From: Deltaproteobacteria bacterium UBA5799
GTDB taxonomy: Bacteria; Desulfobacterota; GWC2-55-46
NCBI GenBank assembly: GCA_002418185.1
Contig: DIDN01000059.1
Location: forward strand, 1 to 21,757
Direction of reading: 5' to 3'
DNA: 21,757 nt
Positions 13,984-21,361 of this stretch are shown here, piece after piece; position 1 is the first letter of the stretch, and every line of letters begins with the position of its first letter. A program made the position numbers and the translations under genes. The notes beneath the pieces are model-generated. The model was not told where the DNA came from. It saw only the letters and a list, made by a program, of their open reading frames with translations, and searched no databases.

Positions 13984-16900
13984 ATGCGTTTATACGAGAT
14001 ATGCATAAAAAGGCCGGTCTTCGCCACAATGCTCATATTGAGCCTGGTGGTCATGGGGCTCGCCTCGTACCGCGACCTCGGGCTCGACCTCTTCCCCAAG
14101 GTAGAGTTGCCGACTGTCACCATTACGACAAGGCTCGAAGGCGCAAGCCCCGAGGAGATAGAGGGCCAGATTACAAAGCCCATCGAGGAGGCAGTAAACA
14201 CCATAAGCGGCATGGACGAGCTCCGCTCGACCACCATCGAGGGGCAATCGCAGGTCTTCGCGACCTTCATGCTGGAGAAGGACATAGACACCGCAGCGAA
14301 CGAGGTGAGAGACAGGGTCTACGGCATGCTCTCCCAACTCCCGCCCGGCACCGAGCCGCCCGTAATAGAGAAGTTCGACCCGGATTCGGCACCCGTCGTC
14401 TCGATAGTCGTCTCGGGGCAGCGCTCCGCAAGGGAGGTCACCGAGATAGCCGATAAGAAGATAAAGCGCCAGCTCGAGGCCGTAAAGGACGTCGGCGCCA
14501 TAACCCTCGTTGGCGACAGGAGCCGCGAGATCCAGGTCGTCGTGGACCCGGACAGGCTCGCTGCGTACGGCATCCCGATAGCCGAGGTGGCCTCGGCCAT
14601 AAGGCGGCAGAACGTGGAGGTCCCGGGCGGGAGGCTCACGTGGGAGTCAACCGAGCATGGGCTCCGCACAATGGGGCGCATGGAGTCGGTCCGCGAATTC
14701 GAGGACCTCATCGTAGCCGACAGGAAAGGGGCCCCTGTCCGCCTAAAGGACATCGCCCGCGTGCTCGACACCGAGGAGGAGCCGAGGACATTATCGAGGC
14801 TCGACGGCGAGAGCGCGGTATCCCTCCTTATTCGCAAGCAGTCGGGCACCAACACCGTCGAGGTCATAGACAGGATAAAGGAGAAGCTCGGGGAGATAAG
14901 GCCGGCCCTGCCCTCGGACATTGAGACGCAGGTCGTAATAGACCAGTCCAGGTTCATAAAAAAGGCCATAAGCCAGGTCGAGGAGCACCTCGTCCTCGGC
15001 GGCGTACTGGCGAGCGTCATAATACTCGTATTCATCCGGAACTGGCGCGCGGCGCTCATTGCCGCCATAGCAATACCGGCCTCGCTCATATCCACCTTCA
15101 CCGTGATGAAGTACTTCGGGTTCACGCTCAACAACATGACCTTGCTTGCGCTGACCGTCTGCACCGGCATCGTAATCGACGACGCCATAATAGTGCTCGA
15201 GAACATATTCAGGCACATGGAGGAGGAAGGGAAGCCGCCGCTCAAGGCGGCCGTCGAGGGTACGCGGGAGATAGTGCTCCCGGTCATGGCCACGACACTT
15301 TCTCTCGTCGTCATATTCCTGCCCATCGCCTTCATGCAGGGGACCGTGGGCCTCTTCTGGAAGAGCTTCGGCCTGACCGCCGCCTTCGCCATCATGATAT
15401 CGCTTCTCGTCGCGATGACGCTCACGCCCATGCTCTCGTCGAGGTTTTTGAAGGTCAAGGAAGGCAAGGCGGCGTCGAGGGACTCGAAGGTCTATTCCAC
15501 GATGGAGGGGGCCTATTTGAAGCTCCTCGCCTGGTGCCTCCGGCACAGGGCCGTGGTCATGGCGGCGGCCATCATTATTTTCGCCTCCGTAGTGCCGCTC
15601 TCCCAGCTCTCCAATTTCGAGTTCCTCGCCGAGGACGACATGAGCGAGTTCGAGGTCATAGTCGAAACCCCTCCGGGCTCTTCGCTTGAAAGGAGCTCCG
15701 GGATACTCGCCGGTATCGAGGAGAAGATACGGGCCATACCCGAGGTCGAGCATACCTTTACGACGATAGGCGTCCGCGGACAGTACCGGACGAACGTGAC
15801 CGACGCTTCGGTATACGTCGGCCTCAAGCACCTGAGCGAACGAGAGAGGGACCAAAAGGAGCTCATGCAGGAGGCGAGACGCCTGCTCAGTGACGAGCAG
15901 GGGCTCAGGGTGAGCGTCCAGAACATAAATCTCGTCTCCGGCGGCGGTTTCAGGGCTACGCCCTTCAACATGGTCCTACGCGGCCCCGAGCTTGGGAAGC
16001 TCGACGAATACTCGGGGGAGATTATCAACCGTCTCAAGGCCATCCCGGGTTTCGTTGATACCGACACCGGGCAGGCGCTAAGGCACCCGGAGCTGCAGGT
16101 GCACATAGACAGGCGGAAGGCGTCTGACCTCGGCGTGAGCGTACAGGACATCGCGTCGAGCCTGCGGACAATGGTCGGCGGAGAGAAGGTCTCGCTTTTC
16201 AGGGAAAAGGACGAGCAGTATAACGTGAGGCTCAGAATAGCCGCGGACAGGAGAAAGGACGCGGGCTCAATATACACCCTCACGGTCCCCGGCGCCGGCG
16301 GCATGCTCGTGAACCTCGACAACATGGCGGAATTGAGGCCCGGCACAAGCCCGGGGCAGATAGACCGCTACGCCCTCGAGAGGCAGATAACGATCGTATC
16401 CAACCTCCACGGCAAGCCGCTCGGGGAGGCAGTCGCCGATGCAGACAGGGTGGTGAGGGAGATGAAGATGTCCTCCGAGTACGCGACCTCGTTCCTCGGC
16501 ATGGGCAAGCTCATGGCCGAGGCCTTTTCGAACTTCCTTATAGCCTTCGTCCTCAGCATCATATTCATATACATGGTGCTTGCGGCGCAGTTCGAGAGCT
16601 TCACGCACCCCGTGAGCATAATGTCGTCCATCTTCCTGGCCATACCCTTCGGCATCCTGAGCCTCATCGTCTCGGGCAGCACCATAAACATATACAGCGT
16701 CATGGGCATGTTCATCCTCATAGGCGTGGTAAAGAAGAACGGCATCCTGCAGGTGGACTACACCAATACGCTCCGGGCGCGCGGCATGGGCAGGTTCGAG
16801 GCCCAGATGCTGGCGAACAAGGTAAGGCTCCGCCCCATACTCATGACGACCTTCTCGATAGTGGCGGCCATGCTGCCGGTCACCTTCGGCAAGGGCGACG

Positions 16901-17073
16901 GCTCGGCTGCCCGGGCCTCGATGGCAATCGTCATAGTCGGCGGACAGGTGCTGTCGCTCCTCGTAACGCTTGTCGTCGTGCCGGTGGCCTACTCGGTATT
17001 CGACGATATCGGGGTCCCGGCATTCCTGAAGGAGGCGAGGCTCCCCTGGAAAAAGAGGGCCGCTGAGGCCTGA
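13984..17073 (+). CDS. RND efflux pump, HAE1-like family
   Basis: This 1029-residue protein is the proton-driven inner-membrane pump of the tripartite system. It has the RND layout: TM1 at about 12-28, a large periplasmic domain, TM2-6, a linker, TM7, a second large periplasmic domain and TM8-12. The proton-relay aspartates are present in TM4 (TGIVIDDAIIVLENI, D399 and D400), and the TM10 lysine is K918 (GVVKKNGIL). AcrB-like blocks include IKRPVFATMLILSLVVMGLA, VRDRVYGMLSQLPPGTEPP and RLRPILMTTF. The D-D/K set and the absence of heavy-metal motifs place it nearer to the drug/organic-substrate HAE1 group than to CzcA. Substrates cannot be predicted. AGGAG upstream of ATG 13984 overlaps the adaptor end. 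No terminator is evident directly downstream. Confidence 0.95.
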   Translation: MRLYEICIKRPVFATMLILSLVVMGLASYRDLGLDLFPKVELPTVTITTRLEGASPEEIEGQITKPIEEAVNTISGMDELRSTTIEGQSQVFATFMLEKDIDTAANEVRDRVYGMLSQLPPGTEPPVIEKFDPDSAPVVSIVVSGQRSAREVTEIADKKIKRQLEAVKDVGAITLVGDRSREIQVVVDPDRLAAYGIPIAEVASAIRRQNVEVPGGRLTWESTEHGLRTMGRMESVREFEDLIVADRKGAPVRLKDIARVLDTEEEPRTLSRLDGESAVSLLIRKQSGTNTVEVIDRIKEKLGEIRPALPSDIETQVVIDQSRFIKKAISQVEEHLVLGGVLASVIILVFIRNWRAALIAAIAIPASLISTFTVMKYFGFTLNNMTLLALTVCTGIVIDDAIIVLENIFRHMEEEGKPPLKAAVEGTREIVLPVMATTLSLVVIFLPIAFMQGTVGLFWKSFGLTAAFAIMISLLVAMTLTPMLSSRFLKVKEGKAASRDSKVYSTMEGAYLKLLAWCLRHRAVVMAAAIIIFASVVPLSQLSNFEFLAEDDMSEFEVIVETPPGSSLERSSGILAGIEEKIRAIPEVEHTFTTIGVRGQYRTNVTDASVYVGLKHLSERERDQKELMQEARRLLSDEQGLRVSVQNINLVSGGGFRATPFNMVLRGPELGKLDEYSGEIINRLKAIPGFVDTDTGQALRHPELQVHIDRRKASDLGVSVQDIASSLRTMVGGEKVSLFREKDEQYNVRLRIAADRRKDAGSIYTLTVPGAGGMLVNLDNMAELRPGTSPGQIDRYALERQITIVSNLHGKPLGEAVADADRVVREMKMSSEYATSFLGMGKLMAEAFSNFLIAFVLSIIFIYMVLAAQFESFTHPVSIMSSIFLAIPFGILSLIVSGSTINIYSVMGMFILIGVVKKNGILQVDYTNTLRARGMGRFEAQMLANKVRLRPILMTTFSIVAAMLPVTFGKGDGSAARASMAIVIVGGQVLSLLVTLVVVPVAYSVFDDIGVPAFLKEARLPWKKRAAEA

Positions 17074-17115
17074 CGACGCCTTGACATACGGACCTCCGGG
17101 GTCGAAACTCTGAAA

Positions 17116-17230
17116 GGTTGCTGAAAAGTCCCGAAGCTGTCATTCAGAGGAGCCGAAGGCGACGAAGGACCTCTTGATTTATTGATTTATCGGCACCGAG
17201 ATTATTCACTTCGCTCAGATTTCAACAACC
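17116..17230. repeat. Short intergenic element with terminal inverted repeats (MITE/REP-like)
   Basis: The element is bounded by GGTTGCTGAAA (17116-17126) and TTTCAACAACC (17220-17230), which are inverted repeats with one mismatch. Inside, GTCATTCAGAGGAGCCGAAG (from 17140) and, on the opposite strand, CTGAGCGAAGTGAATAATCT (17199-17218 read in reverse) look like diverged copies of the same CATTCTGAG-GAGCGAAG-type intergenic repeat that I recall from many draft genomes. The centre (17173-17190) is AT-rich. It is too short to code a transposase, so a non-autonomous or palindromic repeat is the best reading. No second copy is seen in this window. Confidence 0.6.
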
Positions 17231-17276
17231 TGCAAAGAGACCGCTTGAGAACGAACTTCCGCGGAGGCGCCGCGCC

Positions 17277-18254
17277 ATGAATGTCCTTTTCGTCGGGGAT
17301 GTCATGCTCGGGAGGCTCGTGAACCGGGAAATGGGAAGGAGAGGGCCTGAGTATCCGTGGGGCGACACGCTCCCGGTCTTCCTGGGCGCGGACGCCCGCA
17401 TGATAAACCTCGAATGCGTCATCTCCGACAGGGGCGTGCCCTGGTCGATTACCCCCAAGGCCTTCCATTTCAGGTCCGATTCGAGGAACATGAAAGTTCT
17501 GGAGGCCGCCGGCATAGACGCGGTCTCCATAGCCAACAACCACTCGCTCGACTACGGCTTTGATGCGCTCCTTGACATGCTCGATGCCCTGGACAGGGCC
17601 GGCATAGGGCGCTCCGGCGCGGGCAGAAATCTTGACGAGGCCGCTTCACCCGCTTTTTTCGATGTCAGGGGAAAGCGGTTCGCGCTCATCGCCTTTACCG
17701 ATAACGAGCCAGGGTGGGAGGCCGGGCCCGAAAGCCCCGGGGTCTACCATGTCCCGGTGGACGTCAATGACAGCCGGGCAGCCAGTCTTTTCGAAAGAGT
17801 CAGGTCTACGCGTAAGGATGCCGACTTCCTCGTCGTCTCGGCGCACTGGGGGCCGAACTGGGGGTACAGGCCGCGCCCAGGCCACAGGGCATTCGGCATC
17901 AGGCTTATCGAGAGCGGCGCAGATGTGGTGTTCGGCCATTCCTGTCATGTGTTCCAGGGCGTCGAATTTTACGGGGGAGGCGCGCTCATCTACAGCGCCG
18001 GTAACTTCATAGACGACTACGCGGTCGACGAGGTGGAGCGGAACGACGAGTCGTTCATCTTCACCGCGGATTTCGAGGAGCGGGTCAGGTCAATCGGCTT
18101 GAGGCCCACGGTCATCGACGAGTTCAGCGCCCATGTAGCGGGCTCCCCGAGGGCGGAGCTCATTGCCGCGAAGATGAGGAACCTGAGCGAGGAGATGGGG
18201 AGCAGGGCTGAATGGGACGAGGAGAGCAGGGTCCTTCGGGTCTCTCCCCGGTAA
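17277..18254 (+). CDS. CapA-family (PGA_cap) metallophosphatase-like protein, apparently cytoplasmic
   Basis: CapA-family proteins share a calcineurin-like metal-dependent fold; the best-known member takes part in poly-gamma-glutamate capsule synthesis. The 325-residue protein shows the family blocks in order: FVGDVMLGR (5-13), MINLECVIS (42-50), VSIANNHSLDYGFDALLDML (83-102), SAHWGPNW (188-195) and FGHSCHVFQGVEFYGGGALI (219-238), then YSAGNFIDDY. D8, N87, H89, H190 and H221/H224 are likely metal or catalytic ligands. No signal peptide or membrane anchor is present, unlike many capsule-linked CapA proteins, and no pgsB/C-type genes adjoin it. A role in capsule synthesis is therefore not supported. 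GGAGG lies nine bases before ATG 17277. Substrate unknown. Confidence 0.85.
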   Translation: MNVLFVGDVMLGRLVNREMGRRGPEYPWGDTLPVFLGADARMINLECVISDRGVPWSITPKAFHFRSDSRNMKVLEAAGIDAVSIANNHSLDYGFDALLDMLDALDRAGIGRSGAGRNLDEAASPAFFDVRGKRFALIAFTDNEPGWEAGPESPGVYHVPVDVNDSRAASLFERVRSTRKDADFLVVSAHWGPNWGYRPRPGHRAFGIRLIESGADVVFGHSCHVFQGVEFYGGGALIYSAGNFIDDYAVDEVERNDESFIFTADFEERVRSIGLRPTVIDEFSAHVAGSPRAELIAAKMRNLSEEMGSRAEWDEESRVLRVSPR

Positions 18255-18259
18255 CGCCC

Positions 18260-18288
18260 TTGTTTTTTAATGACGGAAATCATATAAT
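18260..18288 (+). promoter_or_regulatory. Candidate sigma70 promoter for the DUF1858 gene
   Basis: A perfect TATAAT (18283-18288) lies 17 bp downstream of TTGTTT (18260-18265; the TTG matches consensus). It sits in the AT-rich gap after the CapA-like gene, about 57 bp upstream of the DUF1858 ribosome site and 64 bp upstream of its ATG. With the terminator downstream it would make this small gene a single transcription unit. Confidence 0.55.
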
Positions 18289-18352
18289 TACCAGTGAAAA
18301 CAGGTAAGATGACCTTGAAGACAAGGAAAGATAAACGATTAAGGAGGAATAC

Positions 18353-18571
18353 ATGCCAGAGATAACCGGCGACATGACCACCGGAGAGGTCACAACGAGG
18401 TGGCCGTCCACAAAAGAGGTCTTTTCAAGGCATTTCGGGGGCGGCTGCTTTACCTGCCCGGCCTTCGGGGCCGAACCCATCTCCATGGCCTGCGCGATGC
18501 ACTCGACCGACGTCAACATGTTCGTCTCTGAGCTCATGGAGGCGGCAAAGAAGGACGAGGCCAAGGTATAA
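18353..18571 (+). CDS. DUF1858 small redox-disulfide-type protein
   Basis: The 72-residue protein matches the DUF1858 / hybrid-cluster-protein-associated redox disulfide family. It begins with a short helix region (MTTGEVTTRWPSTKEVFSRH) and has the signature HFGGGCFTCPAFGAEPISMA followed by CAMHSTD. C32 and C35 form a CxxC pair; C47 is an extra cysteine. Family members occur alone or fused to ScdA/hemerythrin or next to hybrid cluster proteins, and a redox or nitrosative-stress role has been proposed, but there is no firm biochemical function. Here no hybrid cluster protein gene adjoins it. AAGGAGG is optimally placed before ATG 18353. It has its own predicted promoter and a strong terminator, so it is probably well expressed and monocistronic. 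Confidence 0.85.
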   Translation: MPEITGDMTTGEVTTRWPSTKEVFSRHFGGGCFTCPAFGAEPISMACAMHSTDVNMFVSELMEAAKKDEAKV

Positions 18572-18598
18572 GCCCCTTGATATCTGATTGAATCCTTC

Positions 18599-18632
18599 GG
18601 GGCGGCATGGTTCTGGGTGCCGCCCCTTTTTA
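18599..18632 (+). terminator. Rho-independent terminator after the DUF1858 gene
   Basis: A perfect 9-bp stem GGGGCGGCA (18599-18607) / TGCCGCCCC (18618-18626) with a 10-nt loop is followed by TTTTT. It lies 27 bp after the stop codon. On the other strand the stem is not followed by a T run, so it acts only on plus-strand transcripts. Confidence 0.92.
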
Positions 18633-18701
18633 ATCACGCAAGCGCGGCGAAGGGCCGAGCGCCGGGACGGCCCGCATCAGTCTCTTTCCGGGCAGCCGTA
18701 T

Positions 18702-19574
18702 TTATTCATGGACTACCAGAACGTCGCTTTTCGAGCCTGACAGGACGTGTCGTGTAACGCTGCCGAGAAGCATTTCCCCGGCATACGACCGTGCGTGCTT
18801 CCCCATCACTATCAGGTCGGCTCCAAGCTCCTCCTCTCTTGAGAGGACCGTTCTCGCGGCGTCTCCGTGCTCTACGAAGCTTGAGATGTTCCGCCTGTTC
18901 CCGTCGACTTCCTTCAAAAGCGACTCCATCCTGGCGAGCGCGTCCCGGCGGACCTGCTCCCTGTAATCCTCTATTTCCTTCTCACCCACGTCAGCCAGCC
19001 AGAGGTTGCCCTCAAACGGGAAATCGAGCGCGTTTACCACGTCAATATCGGCCCGGGGGGCGATAAGCACCGCCATTCTGAGCGATGCCGAGGAATGGGG
19101 AGAGAAATCGACCGGTACGACGACCCGCCTGTACGGGCCCCGGGGCGGCCTCTTTACGACCATGACGGGCCTCTTGCATTTTCGCAGCAGGCGCGTTGCG
19201 GTCGTGCCGAGGATGAGGTCGCGCAGCGGGTTCCATCCGCGCGCTCCTATTACCAGCATGTCCGAGAGGTCGGCAGCCGAGAGTATCTCCTCCAGCACCG
19301 GGCCGCACTTTACTTTCAAGGCCGTCCTGTTCCCCGCCGTTGCTTCAGGCGCGAGTTCATCGAGCATACGCTCGGCGCGCTCGACGATCGTGACTGCGTG
19401 GCCGTCGGCAAGTTGGAATATCTCGCCGAATGCGCGAAGCGAAACGTCGTTTATCACGTGCAATAATTCGAGCCGTGCTCCATGCTCGGAAGCGAGCATG
19501 GACGCGCGCGAGGCCGCCTGCCTCGAATCCTCCGAAAAGTCTACGGCTGCCAGGATCGATTTTATCGAGGTCAT
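18702..19574 (-). CDS. Tandem universal stress protein (two UspA domains)
   Basis: Universal stress proteins bind nucleotides and help cells cope with starvation or oxidative, respiratory or ion stress. This 290-residue protein carries two UspA domains, about 5-141 and 149-289. The first has a full ATP-type loop, G-2x-G-9x-G-T, seen as GARGWNPLRDLILGTTATRL. The second has GKHARSYAGEMLLGSVTRHV, in which the second Gly of the motif is Ala, so its nucleotide binding may be weaker. Each domain starts with a usual strand (ILAAVDFSEDS; VVVPVDFSPHS). AAGGAGG four bases before ATG 19574 fixes the start. It lies 74 bp downstream of the ybaL-like antiporter on the same strand. Usp proteins often act with transporters, so a shared transcript is plausible. 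Confidence 0.93.
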   Translation of the reverse strand: MTSIKSILAAVDFSEDSRQAASRASMLASEHGARLELLHVINDVSLRAFGEIFQLADGHAVTIVERAERMLDELAPEATAGNRTALKVKCGPVLEEILSAADLSDMLVIGARGWNPLRDLILGTTATRLLRKCKRPVMVVKRPPRGPYRRVVVPVDFSPHSSASLRMAVLIAPRADIDVVNALDFPFEGNLWLADVGEKEIEDYREQVRRDALARMESLLKEVDGNRRNISSFVEHGDAARTVLSREEELGADLIVMGKHARSYAGEMLLGSVTRHVLSGSKSDVLVVHE

Positions 19575-19648
19575 AGTGCCTCCTTCCAGGGGATAGAATC
19601 CTGAGGTTTCAAACGAGCGTCCCGGGAGCGTCGATGCGGCCAGGGCCC

Positions 19649-21361
19649 CTATTCGCGCCGCCGCATCTCTGAAAGCACATGGCGCGCCATGCCCTGCGCC
19701 AGCTCGTGCTCGCCCATGAACACTTTTCCGAGGTTCTCCTTTTGCAGCAGCTCGGCCTCTTCTTCGCTGTGCGTCCGGAGCACCACCTTGATCCCGGGGT
19801 TGAGGGTGCGTGCGGTCTCCACCACCTTACGGACGTCTATCGTATCCGGGGTGGCGACCACGAGCATACCTGCCCTCGCAACATGCGCCTGGATAAGGAC
19901 AGCGGGGTCCGAAGCGTCGCCTGCGACCGCGGGTATCCCCTTTTCGCGCAGCTTTTCGACCAGCTCGCGGTGCTGCTCGGCAACGACGAACGGCACCTTC
20001 CGTTCGGAGAGCGCCTCGGCTATCCTCCGCCCGACTCGTCCGTACCCGACGAGGACGACCTGCCCTGTAAGCAGGTCCAGGTCGGTCGACATCGGGAGCT
20101 CCCCGAACGGCGCCGGACGGAACTCCAGGCGGCGCATGAAGCGCGACCGCTCGATTAGCCATTTCTCGACTGGCTTTATGGCCGAGAAGAGCATGGGGTT
20201 GAAGGTGATGGAAATAAGGGCTCCGGCAAGAATGAGGCTCGCGCCTTCGGCGTTCAGGATGCCGAGAGAGCCCCCCAGTCCGACGAGTATGAAAGAGAAC
20301 TCTCCTATCTGGGCAAGGCTTGCCCCGACGGTAAAGGCGGTATTGAGGGGGTAGCGGAAAGCGAGCACGATGACTACCGCTGCCAGGGTCTTTCCGGCCA
20401 TGATAATGGCTGCCACCACTATCAGCATGAAAGGGTGGTCGATAACGACCTGCGGGTTGAAGAGCATGCCGACCGAGACGAAGAAGAGCACCGAAAACGC
20501 GTCGCGAAGCGGCAGGGACTCTACCGCGGCCCTGTGGCTGAATTCCGACTCTCGCATCATCATGCCCGCGAAGAACGCGCCCAGGGCGAAAGAGACGTCG
20601 AAGAGCCTGGCTGAGGCATAGGCGACGCCTATTGCGCTGGCGACCACGCAGAGCGTGAACATCTCACGTGAGCCGGTGCGCGAGACCAGCCAGAGCACCC
20701 TGGGGAAAAAGCGCCTGCCCACGACCAGCATCAGGGCGATAAAAGCGCCCACCTTCAGCAAGGTAATGCCGACCGATTTCCAGAGCCCTGCGCCCGGAGC
20801 GGCGTTGGCAGCGGATTCCAGCGAGGCCCCTCCGCCCAGCAGTCCCGCCATGGCCGGGAGCAGGACGAGCACAAGCACCATGGCAAGGTCTTCGACAACC
20901 AGCCAGCCCACCGCTATACGGCCGTTTATGGTTTTAAGCGCGCCCTGCCCCTCCAGGGCGCGAAGGAGCACCACGGTGCTTGCGCACGAAAGCGAAAGGC
21001 CGAAGACAAGCGAGGACCCGAAGGTCCATCCCCACAGGAGGCCCACGCAGGCGCCCATGGCGGTAGCGACGGCGATCTGGGCGATTGCCCCGGGGAGCGC
21101 AATGCGCCGCACGGACATGAGGTCGTCAGGGGAGAGGTGAAGGCCGACGCCGAACATGAGGAGCATGACCCCTATTTCCGCAAGCTGGCCCGCCAGCTCG
21201 ACATCGGCAATGAAACCGGGGGTCCACGGGCCCACGACGATGCCGGCGATCATATAGCCGACGAGCGCGGGCATCTTCAAGCGGGACGCGAGGAGGCCCA
21301 TTATGAGCGCCAGCCCCATGCCGGCCGCAATCGTGCTTATAAGCGATACGCTGTGAGGCAT
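19649..21361 (-). CDS. ybaL: YbaL/Kef-type cation:proton antiporter (CPA2) with RCK_N domain
   Basis: CPA2 antiporters of the Kef/YbaL group exchange K+ (or another monovalent cation) for protons across the inner membrane. The 570-residue protein has an N-terminal Na_H_Exchanger domain of about 12-13 spans (residues 5-385). Conserved blocks include PALVGYMIAGIVVGPWTPGF, LMFGVGLHLSPDDL, GWLVVEDLAMVLVLVLLPAM and DVSFALGAFFAGMMMRESEF. A cytoplasmic RCK_N nucleotide-binding domain starts at about 433 (QVVLVGYGRVGRRIAEALSE, then VAGDASDP). There is no RCK_C domain, and the architecture and many segments agree closely with E. coli YbaL from memory. GGAG eight bases upstream supports ATG 21361. The universal stress protein gene follows. 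In KefB/C the RCK domain responds to glutathione; that is not shown here. Confidence 0.93.
   Translation of the reverse strand: MPHSVSLISTIAAGMGLALIMGLLASRLKMPALVGYMIAGIVVGPWTPGFIADVELAGQLAEIGVMLLMFGVGLHLSPDDLMSVRRIALPGAIAQIAVATAMGACVGLLWGWTFGSSLVFGLSLSCASTVVLLRALEGQGALKTINGRIAVGWLVVEDLAMVLVLVLLPAMAGLLGGGASLESAANAAPGAGLWKSVGITLLKVGAFIALMLVVGRRFFPRVLWLVSRTGSREMFTLCVVASAIGVAYASARLFDVSFALGAFFAGMMMRESEFSHRAAVESLPLRDAFSVLFFVSVGMLFNPQVVIDHPFMLIVVAAIIMAGKTLAAVVIVLAFRYPLNTAFTVGASLAQIGEFSFILVGLGGSLGILNAEGASLILAGALISITFNPMLFSAIKPVEKWLIERSRFMRRLEFRPAPFGELPMSTDLDLLTGQVVLVGYGRVGRRIAEALSERKVPFVVAEQHRELVEKLREKGIPAVAGDASDPAVLIQAHVARAGMLVVATPDTIDVRKVVETARTLNPGIKVVLRTHSEEEAELLQKENLGKVFMGEHELAQGMARHVLSEMRRRE

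Noticed and set aside
14319..15855. Long minus-strand frames (382 and 354 codons) inside the RND pump gene
   Set aside because: They are antisense shadows of a complete, motif-intact RND protein with low-complexity translations.
17081..17109. TTGACA after the RND stop as a promoter for the CapA-like gene
   Set aside because: At 17-bp spacing the -10 would be GAAACT, only 3 of 6 matches, and the inverted-repeat element would lie in the leader.
19589..19612. Sigma32-like TTGAAA-N14-CCCC upstream of the universal stress gene
   Set aside because: The implied start would fall at or inside the Shine-Dalgarno, and the CCCCAT element is incomplete.
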